A stretch of DNA of 64,000 nt from Dyadobacter crusticola DSM 16708 (lineage in GTDB: Bacteria > Bacteroidota > Bacteroidia > Cytophagales > Spirosomataceae), in NCBI RefSeq assembly GCF_000701505.1, contig NZ_JNJB01000008.1, forward strand, positions 62,001 to 126,000. Direction: 5' to 3'. Of the stretch, positions 1 to 8,703 are shown one piece after another. Every line of letters begins with the position of its first letter. Position 1 is the stretch's first letter. The translations under genes were made by a program, and so were the position numbers. Under the pieces are notes generated by a model. It was not told where the DNA came from, searched no databases, and worked only from the letters and a program-made list of their open reading frames with translations.

Positions 1-1
1 A

Positions 2-1576
2 TTTGGTCTGGCAGCAATACTGGTCACGGGCTGTGATACGGAAGAGCTGCACAATCTGAACATCAACCCGCAGGCATTGAATACCATTGATCTCAACCTG
101 CTGTTTACTTCGGCCGAGCTGGGCATCGCATCTAATGGAACCACGGGTGATAACCGCTATATCGACTGGCGTACCAATATCGGAATGTGCGCCTATGCGA
201 TCCAGCAGCTGGCGAATGCAGGAGGCGGGATTGCGCCGGGGGACAAGTATGCAAGCAATGCAGAAACCAACGCAGCGCCTTTCGAATTCACTTACAATGA
301 CCAGCTGAAAAACATCGCAGAAATCCTGAGACAGTCGGCTCCGGGCGGCTTTGCGGAAGGCAAGAACAAGAATATGCGGCAGGCGGCACGTATACTGCGC
401 GCGTTCAGCTTTTCGCGGATCACCGATTTTTACGGAAACATTCCTTACACCGAGGCCAATCGCGGTATTGAAGGTATCTTTTTCCCAAAATATGATACGC
501 AAGACGCCATTTACGCTGATTTACTGAAAGAACTGGACGAAGCTTCCTCTTCCCTCAATGCATCGAATGGAGACGAAGGATTTGCAGCGGCCGACTTCAT
601 TTACAAAGGTGATATTGCCAAATGGAAGAAATTCGGATACTCCCTGATGCTCCGGCTGGCAATGCGGATTTCCAATGTAGATGCAGCCAAAGCGGCTACT
701 TATGTAACCAAAGCAGCCGCAGGTGGTGTATTTACCAGCAATGCCGATAATGTGTGGGTGACGATGTCCGACGGTCCGAATGAATGGACAAACCAGAACG
801 GTATCTCGCGCGCATTTGACCCCGGCGATGGCGGGCAGCCTTCTTACCTGAGTGCAACTTTGGTGAACTTCCTGAAAGGCACCAATCAGAACAGCGCTGC
901 AGATGATGATCCGCGCCTGATGATCATTAGTGGCGGAATCGGCCCCTGGACTGCCAATGGTTTTACGCCTCTTGTGCTGGATCCGGTAAAGCAGAAAGGT
1001 ATGCCAAATGGGTACGATCAGGCGATGATCGACAGACTGGAAGGCGGCTCAGGAGTGGATCTTGCTAAAACCTATTCGAGAATAAACGTGAAAATGTTGC
1101 AGGATTCAGATCCTTATATGATTATGAACTATGGCGAAGTAGAGCTTTTGCTGGCCGAAGCAATTGAGCGGAAAATCGGCTCCGGGATTTCAGGCACAGC
1201 CAAGTCGCACTACGATGCGGGCGTAAAAGCGTCCATGCAAATGTACACGCCATTTGATGCGTCGCTCACTGTCTCTGACGCAGCCGCACAAGCTTACCTG
1301 ACTACCTATCCTTATGGCGTTACCAAGCCGGCATTGGAAATGATCGGCGAGCAGCTTTGGGTGAATAAATTCTTCAACTGGTGGGAAGCGTGGTCGGACT
1401 GGAGAAGGACCGGATATCCTAAACTCACCCCAACCAACTACCCCGGAAATGTCACAGGCGGCACAATTCCAGTGCGCCTGCGCTACCCCACCAACGAAGT
1501 AGCAGGTAACCCTAATTACCAGACCGGCGCAACCTTGCCCGACGATTTTACTACCAAGGTTTGGTGGGACAAATAG
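2..1576 (+). CDS. SusD/RagB-family outer-membrane nutrient-binding lipoprotein (5' partial)
   Basis: The reading frame is open from base 2, so the true start lies before the window; the TTG at 77 is internal. The first codons read FGLAAILVTGC followed by DTEELHNLNINP, the end of a signal peptide with a lipobox Cys, then the usual N-terminal stretch of mature SusD-like proteins. The body resembles the SusD-like_2 branch (RILRAFSFSRITDFYGNIPYTEA, later GEVELLLAEAIER). In this family the lipoprotein sits on the outer leaflet as the lid of a SusC TonB-dependent transporter. That partner should lie just upstream, outside the window. The substrate cannot be told from sequence. A hairpin with a T-run follows the stop. 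Family call is firm; ligand unknown. Confidence 0.93.
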   Translation, partial: FGLAAILVTGCDTEELHNLNINPQALNTIDLNLLFTSAELGIASNGTTGDNRYIDWRTNIGMCAYAIQQLANAGGGIAPGDKYASNAETNAAPFEFTYNDQLKNIAEILRQSAPGGFAEGKNKNMRQAARILRAFSFSRITDFYGNIPYTEANRGIEGIFFPKYDTQDAIYADLLKELDEASSSLNASNGDEGFAAADFIYKGDIAKWKKFGYSLMLRLAMRISNVDAAKAATYVTKAAAGGVFTSNADNVWVTMSDGPNEWTNQNGISRAFDPGDGGQPSYLSATLVNFLKGTNQNSAADDDPRLMIISGGIGPWTANGFTPLVLDPVKQKGMPNGYDQAMIDRLEGGSGVDLAKTYSRINVKMLQDSDPYMIMNYGEVELLLAEAIERKIGSGISGTAKSHYDAGVKASMQMYTPFDASLTVSDAAAQAYLTTYPYGVTKPALEMIGEQLWVNKFFNWWEAWSDWRRTGYPKLTPTNYPGNVTGGTIPVRLRYPTNEVAGNPNYQTGATLPDDFTTKVWWDK

Positions 1577-1598
1577 TGTAAATTAGTAGATATAATTC

Positions 1599-1636
1599 AA
1601 AAGGTGTCCTGAATATTTTAGGGCATCTTTTTGTTT
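1599..1636 (+). terminator. Rho-independent terminator after susD-like gene
   Basis: AAAGGTGTCC pairs with GGGCATCTTT (two G-U pairs) around an A/T-rich loop, then runs into T-rich sequence. It starts 23 bases after the stop and would end the SusC/SusD transcript. Confidence 0.65.
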
Positions 1637-1681
1637 TTTATCCTAATTTTGAAACTCACCCTAATCAGGTTAATCCCTTTT

Positions 1682-2197
1682 ATGATACAATCATTCACAG
1701 CAGATGCTGATAAGGACGCTGTATTCGCGAAAGTCCAGCAGTTTATCGACGAGCAGGGCTTCACAGTTGTCAGCAAGGATCATTCCCGTCCCTGGGGAGG
1801 TTTTTTTGTACTGGAAGAAAGTCAGGCTCCGCAGTTTATTTCCACATTCTTTCCCCACCTTTCACTGGAAGATTTTGCAGGCTACGAAAAGTTGAGCCCG
1901 AAAATCCTCGTCGTTGCACCTAATAAAAGGCTATCGTGGCAGTACCACCATCGCCGCGCTGAGATCTGGAAAGTAATCGGCGGCAATGCCGGGATTGTGA
2001 TCAGCGACACGGATGAGGAAACCGAAATGCGCCAATTGCCGATCGGGACTGTTATTGACCTTAAAAAAGGAGAGCGCCACCGGCTGGTAGGTGTTGACGA
2101 ATGGGGGATTGTTGCAGAAATATGGCAGCATACAGACCCCGCTAATCCTTCCGACGAAGACGATATCGTTCGGGTACAGGATGATTTTGGAAGATAA
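1682..2197 (+). CDS. Cupin-fold phosphomannose isomerase type II-like protein
   Basis: A protein of about 171 residues with a single cupin domain. Visible hallmarks are the first cupin motif (WQYHHRRAEIWKVIGG, with His pair and Glu as likely metal ligands) and the second one (GTVIDLKKGERHRLVG). Such short cupins resemble the C-terminal domain of type II mannose-6-phosphate isomerases and are often annotated as phosphoheptose or mannose-6-phosphate isomerase; enzymatic activity is not shown by sequence alone. I start at ATG 1682 (MIQSFTADADKD) because the in-frame extension from TTG 1631 is hydrophobic, lies inside the preceding terminator and does not look conserved. The DUF72 gene follows 47 bases later on the same strand, so co-transcription is possible. 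Confidence 0.75.
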   Translation: MIQSFTADADKDAVFAKVQQFIDEQGFTVVSKDHSRPWGGFFVLEESQAPQFISTFFPHLSLEDFAGYEKLSPKILVVAPNKRLSWQYHHRRAEIWKVIGGNAGIVISDTDEETEMRQLPIGTVIDLKKGERHRLVGVDEWGIVAEIWQHTDPANPSDEDDIVRVQDDFGR

Positions 2198-2244
2198 TCA
2201 AGACCATTTCAAACACTATTTGCACAACTATTAATCCCTGAAAT

Positions 2245-3141
2245 ATGAAATTCGGAAAAGTTGATAATCCCGCATTGATCGATTTTACATTGCCGCCCGA
2301 TGCACCTGAAAATGAAAAAATACTTGGCAGAACAAAGGGTAAAGGCAAACCGGACATTCGTATTGGCTGTGCAAAATGGAATAAAACAGACCTGAAAAGC
2401 TTTTATCCAAAAGGTGTAAAAGACGAGCTGGGCTACTACGCTACGCAATTCAACAGCATCGAGCTTAATGCCACTTTTTACAACAACTTTCCCATTGAAA
2501 CAATTGAGGGTTGGTACAACAAGACTTCCGAAGGGTTTAAGTTTTTCCCGAAACTTCACCAGGGAATCAGTCACTGGAAAAGATTGAAAGAAGCGAAAGA
2601 GGCAACTGACGTTTACCTGGACGGAATCTCGCATTTACAGGAAAAGCTCGGAATGCTCTTTTTGCAGCTACCCGACAATTTTGGCCCCAAAAACTGGGAG
2701 CAGCTGAAAGCCTACCTGGAACAATGGCCTTCGGGCTTTCCGCTCGCATTGGAGCTCCGGCATCCCGGCTGGTATGACGGGGTGTTTGACACCACGGACT
2801 TCTATGAGGTTTTGGAGAAAAATAACATCACGCACATTGTTACCGACTCGGCGGGCAGAAGAGATTTAATGCACATGCGCCTCACTACGCCAACTGCTTT
2901 TATCCGCTACAATGGCGCCAATGTAGATTCGGATTATACCCGGCTTGATGATTGGTTTGAGCGCTTGAAATTGTGGATCGAGCAAGGCATTGAGAATATT
3001 TACTTTTTTGTACACCAAAATCACGAAGAAGCCTCTCCCCTGCTATCCACTTATCTGATCAAAAGATTGAACGATGAGCTGGGAATGACGTTGCAGGTAC
3101 CGCAGCACCCAAGTACCGGCGGACAAACCAAGCTGCTCTGA
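2245..3141 (+). CDS. DUF72 (YecE-like) protein
   Basis: A soluble protein of 298 residues with the TIM-barrel-like DUF72 pattern: IRIGCAKWN near residue 35, YYATQFNSIELNATFY, FPKLHQGISHWKRL, MLFLQLPDNFGPK, ALELRHPGWY, and the C-terminal FFVHQNHEEASPLLSTYL. The family is widespread in bacteria and has no settled biochemical role, although an endonuclease-like or phosphate-binding barrel has been suggested for relatives. The residues before 35 form an N-terminal extension (NPALIDFTLPPDAPENEKIL) common in Bacteroidota members. It converges with the minus-strand phosphodiesterase gene, with only five bases between stops, and no clear terminator fits in between. Confidence 0.88.
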   Translation: MKFGKVDNPALIDFTLPPDAPENEKILGRTKGKGKPDIRIGCAKWNKTDLKSFYPKGVKDELGYYATQFNSIELNATFYNNFPIETIEGWYNKTSEGFKFFPKLHQGISHWKRLKEAKEATDVYLDGISHLQEKLGMLFLQLPDNFGPKNWEQLKAYLEQWPSGFPLALELRHPGWYDGVFDTTDFYEVLEKNNITHIVTDSAGRRDLMHMRLTTPTAFIRYNGANVDSDYTRLDDWFERLKLWIEQGIENIYFFVHQNHEEASPLLSTYLIKRLNDELGMTLQVPQHPSTGGQTKLL

Positions 3142-3146
3142 TTCAT

Positions 3147-4094
3147 TTAAAAATTCATTGGAATACCCTGTTGCGGAAAGATCAGCTTGACGCCCAGGGT
3201 ATTTTCTTTGTTGAGCTCGGCGGTGATTTGCGCTTCGTTACTCCCAACCGGCTTGATGTGCGTCACGACCACATTCAAATTTCGCATTGATTGCTGCCCC
3301 GCCAACGCGGCCAGTTTCTCTAACTCTTTGAAAAACCATTTTGGGGTCAAATGCCCGAAAAGGCTCTTGTCGGGCTGGCTGTTGGGATAAGATACTTCCA
3401 GAAACACTGCACGCAATTTTCCTTCTTTGACTAATGGCGCAACTGCTTTCCAGACGAGCTCCATTTTGTTGGACTTTTCAATCTCGTCGGGGCCGGTATC
3501 GCCAAAATACAACAGGTAACTATCGCCGCTACGCACCAGGAAAGCGGCACTTTCGGTAGGCGCACCGTGGCTGAGCTTGAACGCGCGCATTTGCATTGCG
3601 GTACCATTCAATGGAATCTCATTTTCTTCTGAAAGTACATGATAAGTGTACTTTTTCAATGTCGGTGCTGCGCCTTCGTTCGTAAAATTGGGCCAGCTTT
3701 CCCAATTGAAATAATGCGTTTTCAGGACTTTAATGCAACTTTCAAATGCGTAAATGTGCTTGGCGGTATCCTCTACTGCATTGAGCAGCATTCCCGAAAC
3801 ATGGTCCAAATGCGGGTGCGATATCAGGTAGCCTTTGATATATTGTTTCAAAATAGTCTCAGCTGACCCCTCAAAGGTACCCTGCTGCACTGCGGAGCGG
3901 ATGCCATTGGTGATCGTACCTGCATCCAGGCAGACGAATGCATCGGAACCTGCCGGCGCTACCATATAGGCAGACAAATTCCCGTCGTGTACCCCGCCTT
4001 TTACTCCCAGAGGAACTACCCTGAATGCATTTTGACCATAACCTGGAACACACAAAAACAAAAGCGCGAGAATGAAAGAGAGCAGCGTTCGCAT
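3147..4094 (-). CDS. Class II 3',5'-cyclic-nucleotide phosphodiesterase-like MBL-fold protein
   Basis: A 315-residue protein with an N-terminal signal peptide (about 20 residues, ending GYGQ), so it is probably periplasmic or secreted. The metallo-beta-lactamase motif SHPHLDHVSGM is at residues 92-102; its His/Asp residues would bind zinc. LYFGDTGPDEIEKS and LEVSYPNSQPDKSLFGHL match the class II phosphodiesterase signature of yeast PDE1 and Vibrio/Yersinia CpdP enzymes, which hydrolyse cAMP or cGMP. With a signal peptide it would act on extracytoplasmic cyclic nucleotides, perhaps for scavenging (inference). It is transcribed away from the photolyase-like gene, with a 68-base gap between the two starts. 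Confidence 0.82.
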   Translation of the reverse strand: MRTLLSFILALLFLCVPGYGQNAFRVVPLGVKGGVHDGNLSAYMVAPAGSDAFVCLDAGTITNGIRSAVQQGTFEGSAETILKQYIKGYLISHPHLDHVSGMLLNAVEDTAKHIYAFESCIKVLKTHYFNWESWPNFTNEGAAPTLKKYTYHVLSEENEIPLNGTAMQMRAFKLSHGAPTESAAFLVRSGDSYLLYFGDTGPDEIEKSNKMELVWKAVAPLVKEGKLRAVFLEVSYPNSQPDKSLFGHLTPKWFFKELEKLAALAGQQSMRNLNVVVTHIKPVGSNEAQITAELNKENTLGVKLIFPQQGIPMNF

Positions 4095-4162
4095 GATTTT
4101 AATAACTATTTCGAAGGATCTTTTTGGTTAAAGGTAGGTAATTGCTCTTAAAACGGCTTGTT

Positions 4163-5644
4163 ATGAAAAGTGTCACGCTGGTATTTCCACATCAGTTATT
4201 CAGGCAGAATCCTGCTGTAAATACAAACAGGAATGTGATTTTGGTTGAAGAATACCTGTTTTTCAAACAATATCATTTTCATAAACACAAGCTGTCCTAC
4301 CACCGCGCAACTATGCAGGCTTACCGGCAATTTTTGGAAGACCAGAAACTACCGGTTGAATACATTGAAGCTTACGAAGATTATAGTGATGTCAGGAAGC
4401 TGGTACCTTATCTGAAAAAGAAGGGTGTTGAAGAAATACATTACGTAAATGTAACCGACGACTGGCTGCAAACGAGGCTGGGAAAAGCTGCCAGAAGCGA
4501 GGGAATCGAGCTGGTATCATACGAAACGCCGATGTTCATTAATTCGCAGGATGATCTGGACAGATACTTCATTAACAAAAAACGCTACTTCCAGGCGGAT
4601 TTCTATGCTAATCAGCGGAAGAGACTGAAAATTCTGGTAGACGAAAATGAGGAACCGGTTGGCGGCAAATGGAGCTTTGATACAGAAAACAGGCTGAAAT
4701 TCCCGAAGAAACAAGAGCCACCCAAGATCAAGTTTCCGGTTAAGTCCGAGCTGCACAGCGAAGCCGAAGCGTATGTTGAAAAATATTTTGGCAAAAATTA
4801 CGGTACTATTCCCGAGGAGATCCGGTTTCCAGTCACCCACGAAGAAAGTCAATCCTGGCTGGACCAATTTCTGCGCAATCGGTTCGAGGAATTCGGGAAA
4901 TACGAAGACGCGATTGTTACCTCGGAGCATTTCCTACATCACAGCCAGCTGACACCCATGCTGAATGTTGGACTGATCACACCCAAGCAGGTCATTTTAA
5001 AAATCCTTCACTACGCCGAAAAGCACGATATTCCATTCAACTCCCTGGAAGGATTTATCCGCCAGGTGATTGGCTGGCGGGAGTTTATGCATGGCGTTTA
5101 CGAAAACAAAGGCAGCCGCCAGCGAACGCGAAATTACTGGGGTTTCACTCGAAAAATCCCGAAATCATTCTGGGAGGGCACTACCGGCATTGAACCTGTG
5201 GACATTACGATCAAGAAGGTACTTGCGACCGGTTACTGTCACCACATTGAGCGGCTGATGGTAATGGGCAACTTCATGCTGCTCTGCGAATTCGATCCCG
5301 ACGATGTATACCTCTGGTTTATGGAGCTTTTTATTGATTCCTATGACTGGGTAATGGTACCTAATGTTTACGGAATGAGCCAGTTTGCAGATGGCGGGCT
5401 GTTATCGACCAAACCTTATATCAGTTCGAGCAACTACCTGTCCAAAATGAGTGATTATAAAAAGGGAGAATGGCAGGACATCTGGGACGGGCTTTTTTGG
5501 CGGTTCATGGACAAGCAACGCAAGTTCTTTTCGCACAATCCCAGGCTGAGCATGCTTTTGAAAACATTTGATAATATGCCGGAGGAAAAGAAAAAGGCGC
5601 ACATTACCGTTGCGAATGCATTCCTGAAAAAGCTGGATAGTTGA
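4163..5644 (+). CDS. Cryptochrome/photolyase-related protein of the FeS-BCP class lacking cluster ligands
   Basis: About 493 residues. The N-terminal half is the photolyase-related Rossmann-type domain (SVTLVFPHQLFRQN, then HKHKLSYHRATMQAYRQFL). The C-terminal half is the FAD-binding helical domain (FIRQVIGWREFMHGVY, GYCHHIERLMVMGNF, YDWVMVPNVYGMSQFADGG). Relatives such as PhrB and CryB repair (6-4) photoproducts or act as photoreceptors and carry a 4Fe-4S cluster. Here the usual DYCxxCxYD element near residue 430 reads DYKKGEWQDIWDG, the following ACPF cysteine is absent, and the upstream PC position reads PV. The cluster is therefore probably missing. ATG 4163 is preferred over an in-frame TTG at 4142. 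A GNAT gene follows. Confidence 0.87.
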   Translation: MKSVTLVFPHQLFRQNPAVNTNRNVILVEEYLFFKQYHFHKHKLSYHRATMQAYRQFLEDQKLPVEYIEAYEDYSDVRKLVPYLKKKGVEEIHYVNVTDDWLQTRLGKAARSEGIELVSYETPMFINSQDDLDRYFINKKRYFQADFYANQRKRLKILVDENEEPVGGKWSFDTENRLKFPKKQEPPKIKFPVKSELHSEAEAYVEKYFGKNYGTIPEEIRFPVTHEESQSWLDQFLRNRFEEFGKYEDAIVTSEHFLHHSQLTPMLNVGLITPKQVILKILHYAEKHDIPFNSLEGFIRQVIGWREFMHGVYENKGSRQRTRNYWGFTRKIPKSFWEGTTGIEPVDITIKKVLATGYCHHIERLMVMGNFMLLCEFDPDDVYLWFMELFIDSYDWVMVPNVYGMSQFADGGLLSTKPYISSSNYLSKMSDYKKGEWQDIWDGLFWRFMDKQRKFFSHNPRLSMLLKTFDNMPEEKKKAHITVANAFLKKLDS

Positions 5645-5691
5645 TGATCGGGGCAAATCAGCGATATTGCATTGAATGCAATCACCTGTTT

Positions 5692-6165
5692 ATGCTTAAA
5701 ATTATACGAACCACCAGCGACAATCCGGACTTTACGAGGCTGACTGGCGAGCTTGACGATGAGTTGTGCTCCATTTATCAGACCAAAAAAGAAGATTTTG
5801 AAGATTATAACCGCATTACAGACCTGAAAACGGTAGTACTTGCTTATGATGAACAGGAATTAGTGGGTTGCGGCTGTTTTAAAAAGTTTGACGAAACAAC
5901 ACTCGAATTAAAACGCGTGTTTATCGAACCCGCATTCAGAGGCCGGGGCATTGCATCGGCAATTGTGCGGGAACTTGAAAAATGGGGAGTTGAGCTGGGA
6001 TACGCATCTGCCTTCCTCGAAACAGGAAAAGGCCAGCCGCAGGCTATTCAGTTGTACAAAAAGCTGGGTTATGAGCAACTCACTGACACTTCTAAGTTTG
6101 CGGTTTCGGATTATAGTGTTTGTATGATGAAGAAGTTGGTTGAGATCCCGAGTATAGCCCTATAA
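5692..6165 (+). CDS. GNAT-family N-acetyltransferase
   Basis: A small single-domain acetyltransferase of about 157 residues. The acetyl-CoA pyrophosphate-binding motif appears as RVFIEPAFRGRGIASAIVREL, followed by the helix and strand of motif B (AIQLYKKLGYEQL). These proteins move an acetyl group from acetyl-CoA to an amine; the substrate here is unknown. I start at ATG 5692 (MLKIIRTTSDNPDF); an in-frame TTG at 5641 would overlap the photolyase stop and add 17 residues that do not resemble the fold. It lies 47 bases behind the photolyase-like gene and may share its transcript. Function beyond the family cannot be inferred. Confidence 0.85.
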   Translation: MLKIIRTTSDNPDFTRLTGELDDELCSIYQTKKEDFEDYNRITDLKTVVLAYDEQELVGCGCFKKFDETTLELKRVFIEPAFRGRGIASAIVRELEKWGVELGYASAFLETGKGQPQAIQLYKKLGYEQLTDTSKFAVSDYSVCMMKKLVEIPSIAL

Positions 6166-6241
6166 CTGATTATAACCATCGCATACGCGTACTTGAAGTT
6201 AAAGAAATTTAGAACTACTTAAAATTTTTATAACCAGGAAT

Positions 6242-7351
6242 ATGCACGACCTCGCCCCCTCTCCTTTTTACCAAAGATTATCACTTTCCCTGTTAGCAAT
6301 TGGCTTGATTATGACGGCCATTTATCTGGGAGCTGATATCATTGTTCCATTGGCATTGGCCGGACTGATAGCGGTTTTGCTGCGGCCCGTAGAAAGGTGG
6401 CTGGTGAATATGGGAATGCCGAAGGTGGTAGCAATAAGTCTTGCGGTATTGCTGGCTGTATTACTCGTTTCCGCAGTAGGTGTACTGCTGTCTATGCAGC
6501 TAGCCGAGTTTTCTGACGAGCTGCCTAAACTGAAACGCAACATCAACGAATTTTACCACGACGCACGCCGCTGGATCAGACGGGAATACAGCGTTACTTA
6601 CCGCCAGCAAGCCGAATACCTGAAAAACGCCCAGACCAAAACACTTGAAAACTTACAAGGAACGGAAACGCTGGGCGCCATAGCCGGCCCATTAACTACA
6701 TTGATACTCATACCAATATACGCCTTTCTTCTGCTTTACTACCGCACCATGCTCCTCCATTTCCTGGTAGTAGTGTTTCCCGAAGAGCATAAGGAAAAAA
6801 TCCTGGAAGGATTAGGTCAGATTAAGGCGATTATCCAGAGCTACATGGTAGGCTTGCTGCTCGAGACGACAGCCGTGGCAATCCTGAATTCCATCGGCTT
6901 GCTGATCCTGAATGTACAATACGCTGTGCTGCTGTCCGTTATGGCTGCTATTCTCAACCTGGTACCCTACATTGGCGGGATCGTTGCTACGGCACTAGCG
7001 GTTTTGGTGACATTTATCAGCCACCCCGAAGCTAATATCGTCCTCGGGGTTGTTGGTGTTTTCATTGTGGTACAATTCATTGACAATAATTTCCTTGTTC
7101 CAGTAATCGTGGGCTCAAAAGTGAAGATCAATGCATTGGTATCTATAGTGGGCGTGCTGGTGGGAGGCGCGCTGGCTGGGCTATCAGGTATGTTCTTGTC
7201 AATACCCGCAATAGCGATGATGAAAGTTGTTTTCGACCGCGTCGATGGCCTGCAACCCTGGGGTATTTTGCTGGGCGACCAAACGCCGGAGCAGGCCAAC
7301 AAGAACCTTTTCAGGCTTGTCAAACGCAAGAAAATAGTCGAAGAGGAATAA
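6242..7351 (+). CDS. AI-2E family transporter (PerM/YdbI type)
   Basis: A 369-residue membrane protein with about eight predicted hydrophobic segments: two pairs at the N terminus, a charged loop (residues 90-140) and a C-terminal bundle. The family signature is visible in LNLVPYIGGIVAT and FIDNNFLVPVIVGSKVKINALVSIVGVLVGGALAGLSGMFLSIPA. The family includes E. coli TqsA, reported to export autoinducer-2, but others work in ion or osmolyte transport, so the name does not fix the substrate. It is preceded by an A/T-rich 76-base gap, and its 3' end faces the ABC1 kinase gene on the other strand. A hairpin between them ends the minus-strand transcript. Confidence 0.9.
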   Translation: MHDLAPSPFYQRLSLSLLAIGLIMTAIYLGADIIVPLALAGLIAVLLRPVERWLVNMGMPKVVAISLAVLLAVLLVSAVGVLLSMQLAEFSDELPKLKRNINEFYHDARRWIRREYSVTYRQQAEYLKNAQTKTLENLQGTETLGAIAGPLTTLILIPIYAFLLLYYRTMLLHFLVVVFPEEHKEKILEGLGQIKAIIQSYMVGLLLETTAVAILNSIGLLILNVQYAVLLSVMAAILNLVPYIGGIVATALAVLVTFISHPEANIVLGVVGVFIVVQFIDNNFLVPVIVGSKVKINALVSIVGVLVGGALAGLSGMFLSIPAIAMMKVVFDRVDGLQPWGILLGDQTPEQANKNLFRLVKRKKIVEEE

Positions 7352-7375
7352 AAAAGGCAGACAGAAATTCTGCCT
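7350..7375 (-). terminator. Terminator of the TetR-ABC1 kinase operon
   Basis: AGGCAGA and TCTGCCT form a 7-bp stem with a 7-base loop. Read on the minus strand it is followed by a run of T (plus-strand A-run 7350-7355), 25 bases after the kinase stop. Confidence 0.65.
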
Positions 7376-7399
7376 GCCCTGATTCAATGCGCATTGCTG

Positions 7400-8701
7400 T
7401 CACATTGCAAATTGCTTCGTTTCAACTTCTGCCTTCAAATCGTGCAGCAAGCTGAACAGCCCGAAGAACGTGCGGTTAATGTAAATGAAGTGTTTCGATC
7501 CACGATTCATATTCATTTTTCGCAGCTCTTTATCATTCGCATATTTTTCACCCAGTTCGGCCAGCTTTCCAAAGAAACTCTCATCTGCAAAGTCGAACTT
7601 CTCAGAATTAAAAGGCTGGGTCAAAAGACCGAGGATATCTCTGAAAAGATTAGAAAAATAGACGATTTCCTTTTCCGTGTCCTTTGGCGTAATAATTTCC
7701 AGATCTACCAGACCCTGCCGGAAAGTCGCGGGATCATTCAGTTTTTCGGGCTCTGCCAAATCGAAGTACGGCGCATAAAACGATTCAGGAATTTCCTTAA
7801 TGCAACCGAAATCAATGGCGATCAGATTATCCTGATCGTCGATCAGGAAGTTACCCGGGTGCGGGTCGGCGTGCACTTTTCGCAGCTGATGCACCTGGTA
7901 CATATAAAAGTCCCAAAGCGCCTGCCCGATCTTGTTGGCCAGTATCTGGTCCGTATTCGTTTTGCTGAATTCAGACAAATGTCTGCCTTGCATCCAATCC
8001 ATTGTGATCACGCGCTCGCATGAAAACTCGGGATAGTAAGCAGGAAAACGAAGATTCGGAATATGCGCGCAGGCTTCTGCAATCTCGGTACTGCTCGCTA
8101 TTTCAAGATTATAATTCGTTTCCTCTGTCAGCTTGGTCTCCACTTCCTTGAAATACTTATCCGAATCCTTCGCCTGAATATTAAACATCTTCATCGCGAT
8201 CGGCTTCACAAGCGCAAGATCGGAAGAGATACTCTCGGCAACACCGGGATATTGGATCTTGACGGCCAGCTCCTTACCTTTCAGAGTAGCTTTATGAACC
8301 TGTCCGATACTGGCTGCATTGATTGCATTCGGATCAAAGCTATCGAAAAGATCAAGCGGCGATTTGCCGAAATATTTTCTGAAAGTTTTGATAACAAGCG
8401 GGGCAGAAAGCGGCGGTACCGAAAACTGCGACAACGAAAACTTTTCGACATAAGCCTGCGGAAGAAAATTCTTCTCCATACTCAGCATTTGCGCTACTTT
8501 AAGGGCGCTGCCTTTCAGGTTTTTCAGGCTGTCATAAATATCCTCTGCATTGTTACTGTTCAAATTATCACGCGCCGTTTCGGGATTCGTGATCTTTTCA
8601 CCGTAATACTTCAAATAATTACCACCAATTTTTACTCCGGTTGAAATCAATTTAGTGGCACGTCGGATTTTAGAGGTGGGTATACTATCAATCGTCTCCA
8701 T
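7400..8701 (-). CDS. ABC1/UbiB-family atypical protein kinase-like protein
   Basis: A 433-residue protein of the ABC1 (ADCK/COQ8/UbiB) family, ATPases linked to isoprenoid quinone synthesis and lipid homeostasis. Visible features are the N-terminal family motif in the form KVAQMLS (family consensus KxGQ), the Ala-rich loop INAASIGQVHKA, the lysine strand ELAVKIQYPG, the catalytic segment VHADPHPGNFL and the metal-binding IAIDFGCIKEIP. The Gly of KxGQ is replaced by Ala. No transmembrane segment is evident. It begins two bases after the stop of the TetR-type regulator on the same strand, so the two are almost certainly co-transcribed. The substrate is unknown for most of the family. Confidence 0.9.
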   Translation of the reverse strand: METIDSIPTSKIRRATKLISTGVKIGGNYLKYYGEKITNPETARDNLNSNNAEDIYDSLKNLKGSALKVAQMLSMEKNFLPQAYVEKFSLSQFSVPPLSAPLVIKTFRKYFGKSPLDLFDSFDPNAINAASIGQVHKATLKGKELAVKIQYPGVAESISSDLALVKPIAMKMFNIQAKDSDKYFKEVETKLTEETNYNLEIASSTEIAEACAHIPNLRFPAYYPEFSCERVITMDWMQGRHLSEFSKTNTDQILANKIGQALWDFYMYQVHQLRKVHADPHPGNFLIDDQDNLIAIDFGCIKEIPESFYAPYFDLAEPEKLNDPATFRQGLVDLEIITPKDTEKEIVYFSNLFRDILGLLTQPFNSEKFDFADESFFGKLAELGEKYANDKELRKMNMNRGSKHFIYINRTFFGLFSLLHDLKAEVETKQFAM

Positions 8702-8703
8702 TC

